The translations under genes were made by a program, and so were the position numbers. Shown here piece after piece: positions 1 through 6,642 of a stretch of 14,353 nucleotides of DNA. The notes under the pieces are model-generated. The model saw only the letters and a program-made list of their open reading frames with translations. It had not been told where the DNA came from and searched no databases. The DNA lies in contig DIUH01000287.1 of the NCBI GenBank assembly GCA_002428205.1, positions 1 through 14,353 of the forward strand, written 5' to 3'. The stretch comes from Planctomycetaceae bacterium UBA6163 (GTDB lineage: Bacteria; Planctomycetota; Planctomycetia; Pirellulales; Pirellulaceae). Position 1 is the first letter of the stretch, and each line of letters begins with the position of its first letter.

Positions 1-131
1 GCAAAGTTCAGGTACAGCGGCAAAGAACGGCCCGCGACCATAAAGTCTTTGGCTCCGTGAACCCGCGTCGACGCATACAATCCGATGGCAACCGTGACCA
101 TCAAGTAAGCAATTACGGCAAAACCGAGCAT
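1..131 (-). CDS. Sodium:solute symporter family protein, N-terminal fragment
   Basis: The reverse complement from the ATG at 131 encodes 43 codons that run off the window edge. A hydrophobic first helix (LGFAVIAYLMVTVAIGLYAS) is followed by VHGAKDFMVAGRSLPLYL. This layout, first helix, GLYAS, then a charged loop with a DF-x-VAGR-x-LPL signature, is typical of the SSS family of Na+-coupled transporters in the inner membrane. The substrate cannot be told from this fragment. The start is chosen because GGGAG lies 9 nt upstream and an in-frame TAG closes the frame a few codons further up. The family call rests on recalled family consensus and only about 43 residues, so it is probable rather than certain. 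Confidence 0.7.
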   Translation of the reverse strand, partial: MLGFAVIAYLMVTVAIGLYASTRVHGAKDFMVAGRSLPLYLNF

Positions 132-377
132 TCCGAGTGACTCCCGCAGTGTCGCCTAAATCCCCTTGTCGAAATTAAAATTTGCGGGAGTGTAACGACC
201 CGGCACTCGTTTGCGCATGCCAAAAACACCCCAGAATGGCCAAAATTGCCAAAATCCTTTACAGGTCGCGATTCTTTCCCTTATCCGATCGGCTTGGCAT
301 CTGCTATAAAACTGGGCTAACTGCCGAAGTCGGACTGGCCCGGCTTCCTGCCCACCCAATGAAAAGGTTTTTTACAC
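132..377. other. Divergent intergenic region between symporter and infA
   Basis: These 246 bases separate two divergent genes and should hold both promoters. A TATAAA box at 305-310 sits about 70 nt before the infA start and could be a -10 element, but no convincing -35 lies at the usual distance. The symporter side is AT-rich (AAATTAAAATTT around 172-183). An ATG at 359 opens a short out-of-frame reading frame that overlaps infA. It has no ribosome binding site and I do not regard it as a gene. Confidence 0.35.
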
Positions 378-599
378 TTGGCCAAAAAGGAAGAAGCTTT
401 CGAAGTCGAAGGCACCGTAACCCAGGCGCTCGCCAACACACGGTTTCGCGTTCAGCTTGAAACAGGTACCGAAGTGATGGCTCACGTCGCTGGTCGGATG
501 CGCAAGCACTTTATTCGAATCGTCCCCGGCGATAAAGTTCGTGTCGAGCTATCGCCTTACGATCTTAGCAAAGGGCGGATCGTATTCCGCGAACGATAA
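378..599 (+). CDS. infA: Translation initiation factor IF-1
   Basis: The 73-residue product matches IF-1 along its whole length. It starts MAKKEEAFEVEGTVTQAL and carries the S1/OB-fold signature HFIRIVPGDKVRVELSPYDL followed by SKGRIVFR. IF-1 binds the A site of the 30S subunit and works with IF-2 and IF-3 in start-codon selection. Bacterial IF-1 is usually 71-73 residues, so the gene is complete. The start is TTG (378-380): the only nearby upstream ATG (359) is in another frame, and the N-terminus MAKKE is what the family expects. AAAAGG at 362-367 may serve as a Shine-Dalgarno with a rather long 10-nt spacer. The gene stands alone, not inside a ribosomal-protein operon, and converges with the oxidoreductase gene downstream. 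Confidence 0.97.
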   Translation: MAKKEEAFEVEGTVTQALANTRFRVQLETGTEVMAHVAGRMRKHFIRIVPGDKVRVELSPYDLSKGRIVFRER

Positions 600-606
600 A
601 TCGTTC
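591..606. terminator. Inverted repeat spanning the infA stop codon
   Basis: GAACGAT (591-597) and ATCGTTC (600-606) form a perfect 7-bp inverted repeat around AA. The infA stop codon TAA occupies 597-599. Being symmetrical and placed between convergent genes, it could end transcription both ways. No U-tract follows on either strand, and the two-base loop would force the innermost pairs open, so the terminator role is uncertain. Confidence 0.35.
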
Positions 607-615
607 ATTCGTCGA

Positions 616-1797
616 TCACAGTTTGGTCAATTCGTTCTCGCGATTTACAAGCGGGATCTCGACCATGCGCCCACCGGACCGATGCGATGCGAACGTACCG
701 CAGATCATCTCCACCGTCATCGCTCCTTCGTCGATGCCACATAACGGCTGACGATCTGTTCCAACCGTTTCCAGCAAGTCGCGAATCGGCAAGATATGAC
801 CCGATAGTGTGCCGGCCAAATCGGTGATCGGTTCCGGTTGGCCCACGCCTGCCGACGTGATCTCGATCCACCGCAGCGGCTCGGTCGGCTTTCGCCACGG
901 ATTTCCCGGAATCAGATGCGCGATCGGAAATCGATCGCACTTGATGTCGACGATTCCCTCGCTGCCGATGATCCTCAGCCCAAACCCTTCGCTTGCGGTG
1001 CCATCGCCTGCGATCGAATCGAAATAGGCGACCAATCCGCCAGCCAAATCATAACGGGCATGGAGTTCGTTGCCCGCGATCAGCCCCAGCGCTTCGTTCC
1101 CCTCGCGGACATCTTCCGCCGTGACCGGTCGGCCATCTTGTCGCAGGATCGCCGAACAGGTTTTCGCAGCCCCGCCGAAGTAGTGCACCAGGTTCAGGAC
1201 GTGTGAACCGAGCACCCACAGGTCCTCTGCGCCGCCGCGACGGTCGCCCTTGCCACGGCCACGAATCTCCAGCGGTTTGCCGATCCCGCCGTCAGCGATC
1301 AACCGGTCGATCGCCTGCAGTGTCGGGTGATATCGATTTCGGTGGGCGATCGCCAATTTGGTACCGCTGGAAACGCAAGCCGCGGCAATCGCGTCGGCTT
1401 CGGCCGGGGTTCGGCAAAGCGGCTTCTCTACATAAATCGCTTTCGCACCTGCCCCGGCGGCCGCGACGATCATATCGCGATGCTGGTCCGGATGCCGCGA
1501 GCAAACGGCGACGATCTCGGGCCGAGTCGATTCCAACATTTCACGATAATCGAGAAAGCCGGCATCCACTCGCAATCGCTTCATCGCCGACGCCAGGCCC
1601 GCTTGGTTGGCGTCAGCGACCGCAACGAGTTTCGTCTCCGGAACTTTCAACCACGCGGTATCCAGACCGTGTCCGTAATCGCCTCGGCCGGTATGACCGA
1701 TCACCGCCACGCCCAGCGGCGTCGATTCATTCGCCGCGCAGCAAGAAACATGAACGGCACCAGCGATCGACACCGTTAAAAAATCACGCCGATCCAT
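616..1797 (-). CDS. Gfo/Idh/MocA family oxidoreductase with Tat-like N-terminus
   Basis: The predicted product is a 393-residue NAD(P)-dependent oxidoreductase of the Gfo/Idh/MocA type. The N-terminus MDRRDFLTVS is a twin-arginine-like leader common in planctomycete members and suggests export. A Rossmann start (GVAVIGHTGRGDYG, about 29-42) is followed by the family's EKP motif at 124-126, whose Lys is usually catalytic. GSHVLNLVHYF (about 197-207) matches the active-site histidine helix of the C-terminal domain. The substrate is unknown; relatives act on sugars, inositols or amino sugars. The start at 1797 is preferred because GAGGAG lies 6 nt upstream; the adjacent ATG at 1800 is the alternative. 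It lies 79 nt downstream of the barrel-protein gene on the same strand, with no obvious terminator between. Confidence 0.9.
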   Translation of the reverse strand: MDRRDFLTVSIAGAVHVSCCAANESTPLGVAVIGHTGRGDYGHGLDTAWLKVPETKLVAVADANQAGLASAMKRLRVDAGFLDYREMLESTRPEIVAVCSRHPDQHRDMIVAAAGAGAKAIYVEKPLCRTPAEADAIAAACVSSGTKLAIAHRNRYHPTLQAIDRLIADGGIGKPLEIRGRGKGDRRGGAEDLWVLGSHVLNLVHYFGGAAKTCSAILRQDGRPVTAEDVREGNEALGLIAGNELHARYDLAGGLVAYFDSIAGDGTASEGFGLRIIGSEGIVDIKCDRFPIAHLIPGNPWRKPTEPLRWIEITSAGVGQPEPITDLAGTLSGHILPIRDLLETVGTDRQPLCGIDEGAMTVEMICGTFASHRSGGRMVEIPLVNRENELTKL

Positions 1798-1876
1798 CAT
1801 GGGCTCCTCAGACAAGCGAACGGTGGCCATCGTGCAAACGACGACAGTATACCGCAAGCGATGCTGCAGGAGCGAA

Positions 1877-3556
1877 TCAGCGAACCGCGCTCATGTAAAA
1901 GCTGAAGATTCGCTCCTGGTCGCCATCAGCTTGGGCAACCGGAAAAGCGAAGTCAAAGGCCAGCGGTGCGGGGCCTAGCATCGGAATTGCGATTCGCACA
2001 CCGATACCCGGGGCCACCCGGAAGTTTTCTTTGTTGATCTCGATATCTCTTTCGACGGTGCCAAAGTCGACAAACGCAACGCCACGAAACGCGTCGTCTG
2101 CGGTGATCGGAAACATGTATTCCAAGGTGTTCAGCCACTGGAAGCGACCACCGACCTGGACATCGCCGATAACCGGGCTTGCACCGCGAAAATCAAAGCC
2201 TCGCATTGTCGCGTAACCACCGGCAAAATAGTTTTCAAACATCGGCGTATCGTCGCCACTGAACCCCAGTCGAGTCCCAAGTGTCAGCGTCTGTTTGCCC
2301 GAACCATCGGCACGCTGGGAAACCAAAAAGTAGTTGCGGTGTTCAACATCAAAGCGGTTGTAATCGAAGTCGCCAAACGCCCGTTCGTAGCCGAACTCAA
2401 AAAAGTGGCCTTCGGTCGGCATAAATGGACTATCGCGAGTGTCGTGCGTCAGTCTGAACTCACCGGTATAAAGCTCGTTGTCGCCCAGCACATCGTCCAG
2501 CGGTTGAACGCCAAGGACTCGTGGGCGATGAATCTTGACATTCTGGCCGTTTATGCCCGTGGAAACTGACAAGTCAGGGGTTACGCGGTAACCGAAGCTT
2601 ACACGTCCACCCAAACGTTCTTCATCAAAATCTTGAAACCGACGGTCATATAAAAAGCCGGAGACCCCGAGGCTGATCGGCAAATAGCCAAGCAGGTTCG
2701 GGTCAGCGAAACTGACGGTATAACGTTTAAAGATCGATCCTGGAACTGCTTCGATACGAAACGTCTGGCCCGCACCGCGGAATGCGGTCCCGCTGGCAAA
2801 GTCTTGAAAACTGGTCGGCCAACGGGTGATGTCGAAGTTTCGTTCATCAAGTGTGATTTGGCCATTCAATCCCGCATCACTGTTGACCGCACCACCAACC
2901 ATAATGCGGCCGGTACGAGCCGGTACACCGGTCAACTCCAAGTCGGCCATCCGAGTGTTGGGAACGAAAACCGGCGGTGCTGTGGGCGCACCCGAATACG
3001 GATCAATCGTCCCTTGAGGGCCATAAATCGAATCCGCAATCGGCCCGCCGGGGTAGAACGGCACGACGCCCGAATCCATGCCATTTGTTGGTAAACCGGG
3101 TTGCGGTTGACCAACAGGAACACCGCCCGGCGGAACGTAAACGCCGCTTGATTGGGGGTTTGTGGGATACGCGGTCTGCGGTGCAGGTTGGATAGTCGGC
3201 GGCTGATAAGTCGGCGGCGCTTGGTAGCCCCCGGGATTTTGCGCGCCCGGTTGGACCTGATAGACAGATGGCGGTTGGCCGGCTCCTGGCTGAACAGGCG
3301 GCGGTAAATTGTCAAAACCGCTCGAAGGCGGGCCAAAGTTTTGCGGGAATTGCCTAGCCACATACCGACCGTTGTCGACGTCGTCATCCACATTGATCAA
3401 CGACGATTGTGAGGTCAGTTCATCGTCTTGACCGGCGTCATCCTTGGAAATCGACGGAAAGTCTGAGATCGGCGAGATGCCAGGCGCTAGTTGATTGCAG
3501 CCAGCAGTTACCAGCAAGATTCCCAAAGGACCTAGCCAGTATCGTGATCTGGACAT
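1877..3556 (-). CDS. BamA/Omp85-type outer-membrane beta-barrel protein with lipoprotein-like signal (barrel half of a split BamA)
   Basis: From the ATG at 3556 the product is 559 residues. A lipoprotein-like signal (MSRSRYWLGPLGILLVTAGC, Cys20) leads to an acidic segment and then a Pro/Gly/Gln/Tyr-rich linker (about 70-200). The C-terminal ~355 residues are an Omp85 barrel: ADLELTG, then TGRIMVGGAVNSDAG, LDERNFD, GTAFRGAGQTFRIE and the lid-lock-type motif TMRGF (450-454). It ends FSFYMSAVR, not on an aromatic residue. There are no full POTRA domains; these are in the gene just upstream. It probably inserts outer-membrane proteins together with that partner. The residue at -3 of the lipobox is Thr, so lipidation is uncertain. 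The start is also uncertain: 3574 (MTESKRMSRS) is possible, and neither has a clear ribosome binding site. Confidence 0.88.
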   Translation of the reverse strand: MSRSRYWLGPLGILLVTAGCNQLAPGISPISDFPSISKDDAGQDDELTSQSSLINVDDDVDNGRYVARQFPQNFGPPSSGFDNLPPPVQPGAGQPPSVYQVQPGAQNPGGYQAPPTYQPPTIQPAPQTAYPTNPQSSGVYVPPGGVPVGQPQPGLPTNGMDSGVVPFYPGGPIADSIYGPQGTIDPYSGAPTAPPVFVPNTRMADLELTGVPARTGRIMVGGAVNSDAGLNGQITLDERNFDITRWPTSFQDFASGTAFRGAGQTFRIEAVPGSIFKRYTVSFADPNLLGYLPISLGVSGFLYDRRFQDFDEERLGGRVSFGYRVTPDLSVSTGINGQNVKIHRPRVLGVQPLDDVLGDNELYTGEFRLTHDTRDSPFMPTEGHFFEFGYERAFGDFDYNRFDVEHRNYFLVSQRADGSGKQTLTLGTRLGFSGDDTPMFENYFAGGYATMRGFDFRGASPVIGDVQVGGRFQWLNTLEYMFPITADDAFRGVAFVDFGTVERDIEINKENFRVAPGIGVRIAIPMLGPAPLAFDFAFPVAQADGDQERIFSFYMSAVR

Positions 3557-3611
3557 GCGTTTCGATTCTGTCATGAGTGCGGTATCCGTACCGGAAACGA
3601 CTTGCCGTGAA

Positions 3612-3665
3612 CTTGACAACGCGAACATCATCAGTGGTGTTATAAACGGTTGAGTTGTTGTCAAG
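3612..3665 (-). promoter_or_regulatory. Candidate promoter of the barrel gene inside a 9-bp inverted repeat
   Basis: On the minus strand TTGACA (3664-3659) is followed after 14 nt by TATAAC (3644-3639), placing transcription start about 60-80 nt before the barrel gene. The hexamers are near-consensus but the spacer is shorter than the usual 16-18. CTTGACAAC (3612-3620) and GTTGTCAAG (3657-3665) are perfect 9-bp arms of an inverted repeat enclosing the -10 element. This suggests an operator or a structured leader. Confidence 0.4.
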
Positions 3666-3711
3666 CGAAGTAAATAGGCGGCTCTGAAATCCCAGCCACC
3701 GAGGAATCTAA

Positions 3712-5112
3712 TTAATAGTTTTCGTCGTGTTCGTCCAGCGGAATAACGCGAATATCCGGTGGTTCCGCTACCGCGGGATTCGCTTCCAACAAACTCAGAC
3801 GCTCGATCCGACGCCGATTCAACTCGAGTGTCCTGCGGTTGATATACTCGCCCTCAACCAAATCGATCTGATTCAATAACGTGGTGTCTTTCATCAAGTT
3901 TGGGTCACCGTCAATATTGATATTTATATTGCGAATCTTCCACCGATCGCCCTCTTCGATTCGGTAGACAAGGTCGACTAGATTGTTCTCGTCTCTCATC
4001 ACCGTTTGCGGTTGGACTTCTGCGTAGATAAAGCCGAATGAACCGTATCCGTAGATGATCTCGGCGACATCCTTTCGCATCAACGTGCCATTGAATTGGT
4101 CGCCGGGTTTGAGTGTCAATCTTTCTAGCAAGGACTCCGTGTTGATGAATTGATTGCCGATGATCCGTACTTCATTGACACTGTAACGCACACCTTCGTT
4201 GACTACGAAGGTTGCGGTCAACCACTTCCCCGATTCGTCGTACGTAATACGTCGGCCGACGGTAGCGGTTAAGAATCCCAGGTTGTGGTAATAGGCTTCA
4301 AGCACTTTGACATCTTGGTCAATTGCCGACAAGTTTGCCACATTGCTGTTGCTGAAATGCCTGATGACACCTGCGATCGGACCACGACTGTTGATGATCT
4401 TCTTTAATCGCGATTCATTGACGACCGTGCTGCCCTCGATTTTTATCGCATCGATTCGTTCCTTCGGGCCTTCGTTGATGCGAAACAGGATGCCGCTGGG
4501 GTCATTATCCAGCCCCATCACGGTCGAAATCGTCGCCTGGTTGAAACCCTCGTCGCGGTAATAGTCGAGCAACCGTCGCCGGCCTGATTCGATCGAGAAC
4601 TCATTCAGAGGATCGCCTATAGAAACTCCAGAACGACCGTTCAGTTCGCGGTCATTTATCGCATAATTGCCATGATAGACCACTTTGGTGATCGACGGAC
4701 GTTCGCGAACGGTAAAGTGTACCGCTATGCCGTCGGCACGCTCTTCAAGTTTATAGGTCGCGTGATCAAACATCTCATGCAAGCGACGTATATCAGCGAG
4801 TACCGTTTCGAATTCGTAGAAACGATCTTTTTTGGTGCGCAGTTTTTGGAAAACCTTTTCTGTGCTGGTTGTTTTGTTTCCCGAAAGGGTGACATCCGCC
4901 ACGATCTTATCACCGGCTTGTGGAGTCGGTCGAACACCACCACGCTCGTTAACATGTTCTCGAAACGGGACACGTTCCTGTGGGCCGGGCGCATTAGTAC
5001 CGCCTCCTCCTGGTCCGCCCCCACCACCGAATTGCGCGAACAGTCGGCCGCCCATGCAAAGGGTAACAGCCAGCACAACGATGGTCGCTAGTAAGCTTCG
5101 CCGCCGCAGCAT
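3712..5112 (-). CDS. POTRA-domain protein (periplasmic half of a split BamA)
   Basis: The product is 466 residues. A signal peptide (MLRRRSLLATIVVLAVTLCM, cleavage likely after about residue 26) and a Gly-rich patch (29-38) precede five tandem POTRA-like repeats. I place these at about 70-139, 140-216, 217-309, 310-390 and 391-466. Each shows the strand-G(N/S)-helix pattern, for example VTLSGNKTTS, VVYHGNYAIND, IKIEGSTVVNE, VRIIGNQFINTE and ININIDGDPN. Five is the BamA number in E. coli, where POTRAs receive unfolded outer-membrane proteins. There is no barrel: the protein ends at PDIRVIPLDEHDENY, where the last POTRA strand is still due. That strand seems to lie in the next gene. The start at 5112 has AGGAG 7 nt upstream; longer in-frame starts would put residues before the signal peptide. 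Confidence 0.92.
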   Translation of the reverse strand: MLRRRSLLATIVVLAVTLCMGGRLFAQFGGGGGPGGGGTNAPGPQERVPFREHVNERGGVRPTPQAGDKIVADVTLSGNKTTSTEKVFQKLRTKKDRFYEFETVLADIRRLHEMFDHATYKLEERADGIAVHFTVRERPSITKVVYHGNYAINDRELNGRSGVSIGDPLNEFSIESGRRRLLDYYRDEGFNQATISTVMGLDNDPSGILFRINEGPKERIDAIKIEGSTVVNESRLKKIINSRGPIAGVIRHFSNSNVANLSAIDQDVKVLEAYYHNLGFLTATVGRRITYDESGKWLTATFVVNEGVRYSVNEVRIIGNQFINTESLLERLTLKPGDQFNGTLMRKDVAEIIYGYGSFGFIYAEVQPQTVMRDENNLVDLVYRIEEGDRWKIRNININIDGDPNLMKDTTLLNQIDLVEGEYINRRTLELNRRRIERLSLLEANPAVAEPPDIRVIPLDEHDENY

Positions 5113-5263
5113 GCGTTGGCTCCTGTATCGGTACGAAACGTTCAAACTTCTGTGTGTTACGTACCAATCACCCGCTACCCGGGACAAGCCGAGTTTAGTA
5201 AGCATTTAAACGTTTTTATCGCCAAATTACGACATTTTTTAAATGTTGCTTACTGTGCGAATT
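5113..5263 (-). promoter_or_regulatory. AT-rich promoter region of the POTRA gene with inverted repeats
   Basis: Upstream of the POTRA gene is an AT-rich block. GTAAGC-ATTTAAA (5198-5210) pairs with TTTAAAT-gtt-GCTTAC (5238-5253), a 13-bp stem with a 3-nt bulge around a 27-nt loop. Within its right side lies a second perfect repeat, ACATTT-N3-AAATGT (5232-5246). No clear -35/-10 pair could be fixed. The block most likely holds the promoter and may hold a regulator site. Confidence 0.35.
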
Positions 5264-5309
5264 GAAAGTGAGCCAACCGGTGAGGTTCCCTTCGCGGTTG
5301 GCTCCTTTC
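5264..5309 (-). terminator. Long stem-loop between the Cys-rich gene and the POTRA gene
   Basis: GAAAG-t-GAGCCAACCG (5264-5279) pairs with CGGTTGGCTC-CTTTC (5295-5309): a 15-bp stem with one bulged T and a 15-nt loop. It lies between two minus-strand genes, 180 nt downstream of the Cys-rich gene stop. Termination of that transcript is the simplest reading, but no U-tract follows on the minus strand. Confidence 0.4.
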
Positions 5310-5488
5310 TCCCCACACCGTCCAGCACGATTCTTTCGTCGGTCGGTGCGCGGTGGAAGAAAGCCCTTCTGGTGGCCAACACCCAACTTCACGCAGCGCT
5401 ATCGCAAAAACGTCAAGTTGGTTTCGGCTTGGAACATCCCGAAGGTGTCCTGGTCGGCAACCAGAGGGCTATGCCCCTTTACGCTGGG
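5310..5488. other. Gene-free stretch, nothing recognised
   Basis: Together with 5113-5309 this makes a 376-base gap between genes. Apart from the stem-loop and AT-rich repeats listed separately I see no credible coding frame, RNA gene or repeat here. The short plus-strand frames crossing it look like chance and have no ribosome binding site. It probably serves as the 3' untranslated region of the Cys-rich gene. Confidence 0.3.
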
Positions 5489-5944
5489 TTAGCGATTACA
5501 ACCCGATCCGCTGCACTGTACCGAGGCGTCGCATTTGCCCGCAGGCATTGCAGCCTTGTCCGCACAGCACTTGGCCGTTCCGCAAGTGCCACTATCGCAA
5601 GCTTTACAAGTACATGACGCACATGTGCAATCACCTTCGTTGCAGCAATCGCATCCCGTTTCGCACTCGCCACAGGGACAAGTCACTGCGGAGCTGGCAA
5701 CTGCGGAGCTAGCAACGGCACAGCACGCGGTCGTTCCGCAAGTGCTGCTATCGCAAGCGTCACAAGCACATGCCGCACAAGTGCAATCACCACCGTTGCA
5801 GCAATCGCATCCTGTTTCGCACTCGCCACAGGGGCAAGTCACCGCAGGACTGGAAGTCGCGACCTGAGCACTTGGACGCAGTGCCAAACCGCTAGAAGCG
5901 CCAACGACCAACATCGACAAAACAATAGCTATCGACTTAAACAT
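5489..5944 (-). CDS. Exported cysteine-rich tandem-repeat protein, metallothionein-like
   Basis: The product has 151 residues, 31 of them cysteine. A signal peptide (MFKSIAIVLSMLVVGASSGL, Cys-free) is followed by two 43-residue repeats at 34-76 and 86-128, identical at 36 of 43 positions with 14 Cys each. The repeat core is CPCGECETGCDCCN-x-GDCTC, so CxC, CC and CxxC spacings dominate, as in metal-thiolate clusters. A short tail adds three more Cys. I do not recognise a named family. Metal binding or sequestration outside the cytoplasm is inferred from Cys spacing; a disulfide-rich structural protein is the alternative. There are no aromatic residues after the signal peptide, also metallothionein-like. 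The start has a weak GAGAAG upstream. It is the last of three minus-strand genes for exported proteins. Confidence 0.85.
   Translation of the reverse strand: MFKSIAIVLSMLVVGASSGLALRPSAQVATSSPAVTCPCGECETGCDCCNGGDCTCAACACDACDSSTCGTTACCAVASSAVASSAVTCPCGECETGCDCCNEGDCTCASCTCKACDSGTCGTAKCCADKAAMPAGKCDASVQCSGSGCNR
5561..5845 (-). repeat. Two-copy in-frame tandem duplication in the Cys-rich gene
   Basis: Copy 1 lies at 5717-5845 and copy 2 at 5561-5689, a period of 156 bp (52 codons) including the spacer. Proteins match at 36 of 43 positions and the DNA is visibly similar. The spacer itself holds a 15-bp direct repeat (about 5691-5720) encoding the doubled VASSA. The pattern points to recent internal duplication, so copy number may vary between strains. 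Confidence 0.85.
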
Positions 5945-5994
5945 ATCAGTCTTCTCTCATTAATTTTGGTTGAACATTAAGTAAACCATCAGGC

Positions 5995-6035
5995 TGTAGT
6001 CCATCTTTATTGACGGTAAAAACTACAACGATGGA
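5995..6035. other. Interleaved inverted repeats, possible pseudoknot
   Basis: TGTAGT (5995-6000) is complementary to ACTACA (6022-6027), and TCCATC (6000-6005) to GATGGA (6030-6035). The order of arms, first-first, second-first, first-second, second-second, is that of an H-type pseudoknot or of two mutually exclusive helices. It lies in the 115-nt gap between the two Cys-rich genes, so it would be in the leader of the downstream gene on the minus strand. Six-bp arms can arise by chance. Confidence 0.3.
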
Positions 6036-6059
6036 TTCATCACGCGGTCTAAGCGTGGC

Positions 6060-6596
6060 TCAATTCAACCATCGACAAAGCGTCGCACAGCGGTGCGGCG
6101 CGGAGAGAAATCGCGGAGCATGATCGCCCCCTAACTCAAACGAAGTTGGGGCGCGTTCATAAGACACAAACAGAAACGTCGGTTCAGAATCGACATCGTG
6201 TCCAAATCGTGAAGAGTCGCTTTCGCTATTGATCGCGACATTCGGGGCGCTTAACCCATCGCAACATGAGCGTTCGCATTCGCACTGCGTAGAGCTTGAA
6301 AGCGAATCCTGCAGCGTCAGAGCCTTTGGTGTCGCGTTCGTTGGTGAACCAGCAGCCCGACTGGTGCAACAGCTTCGCGCAGTCTGCGAATCATGGTTGC
6401 TTTTGGTTGAACAGCAGGATGGTGCATCGTGGCGATCACAGCATCCCTCTGTTGATAATCCCGCAGCCTGGCCGACTTTAGCAAGAACACAGCAACAATT
6501 AGCCAAAGCGGCCGTTGGTGCGAGCAACATCGCCATCACGACAATCAACGTGATGATCCGCAGCGATCGGCGATGTGGTGTTCTGTACATATTCAT
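6060..6596 (-). CDS. Exported cysteine-rich protein of unknown function
   Basis: From the ATG at 6596 the product has 178 residues. A basic N-region (YRTPHRRSLR) and a hydrophobic stretch (IITLIVVMAMLLAPTAALA) form a signal peptide, with the mature protein starting near NCCCV. It has 15 Cys, mostly as a CCC and repeated CC pairs (34-36, 52-53, 61-62, 76-77, 111-112), plus CxC at 105-107 and a C-terminal HRCATLCRWLN. The middle is Ser/Thr-rich and polar. I do not recognise a characterised family; metal binding or redox-active thiols outside the cytoplasm is only inferred. The start could also be 6590; neither has a clear Shine-Dalgarno, and a TTG at 6626 would add an improbable extension. It lies 46 nt after the exported protein gene upstream and 115 nt before the Cys-repeat gene. 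Confidence 0.75.
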   Translation of the reverse strand: MNMYRTPHRRSLRIITLIVVMAMLLAPTAALANCCCVLAKVGQAAGLSTEGCCDRHDAPSCCSTKSNHDSQTARSCCTSRAAGSPTNATPKALTLQDSLSSSTQCECERSCCDGLSAPNVAINSESDSSRFGHDVDSEPTFLFVSYERAPTSFELGGDHAPRFLSAPHRCATLCRWLN

Positions 6597-6642
6597 ATAG
6601 TAACGGTACGCCACGCGAAAAATCAAGTTCGCGCAGAAAGTT

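Noticed and set aside
359..460. ATG at 359 opening a short frame that overlaps infA out of frame
   Set aside because: No ribosome binding site, Arg/Ser-rich shadow composition, and the IF-1 frame explains the DNA fully. Kept only as a possible ribosome decoy.
1203..1898. Plus-strand 231-codon open frame
   Set aside because: It is the shadow of the Gfo/Idh/MocA gene; the product is Arg/Pro/Ser-rich with no recognisable domain.
2804..3393. Overlapping frames on both strands within the Pro/Gln linker region
   Set aside because: The low-complexity linker gives open frames on other frames by composition; none has a start signal or a domain.
3557..3711. Frameshift that would fuse POTRA and barrel genes
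   Set aside because: The barrel frame is open back into the POTRA gene, so an error is possible, but a lipoprotein-like signal, a long linker and a candidate promoter between the genes favour a true split.
5535..5867. Plus-strand frame rich in Gln/His/Ser over the Cys-rich repeats
   Set aside because: It is the antisense of the tandem Cys repeats; its periodicity is inherited, and it lacks a ribosome binding site.
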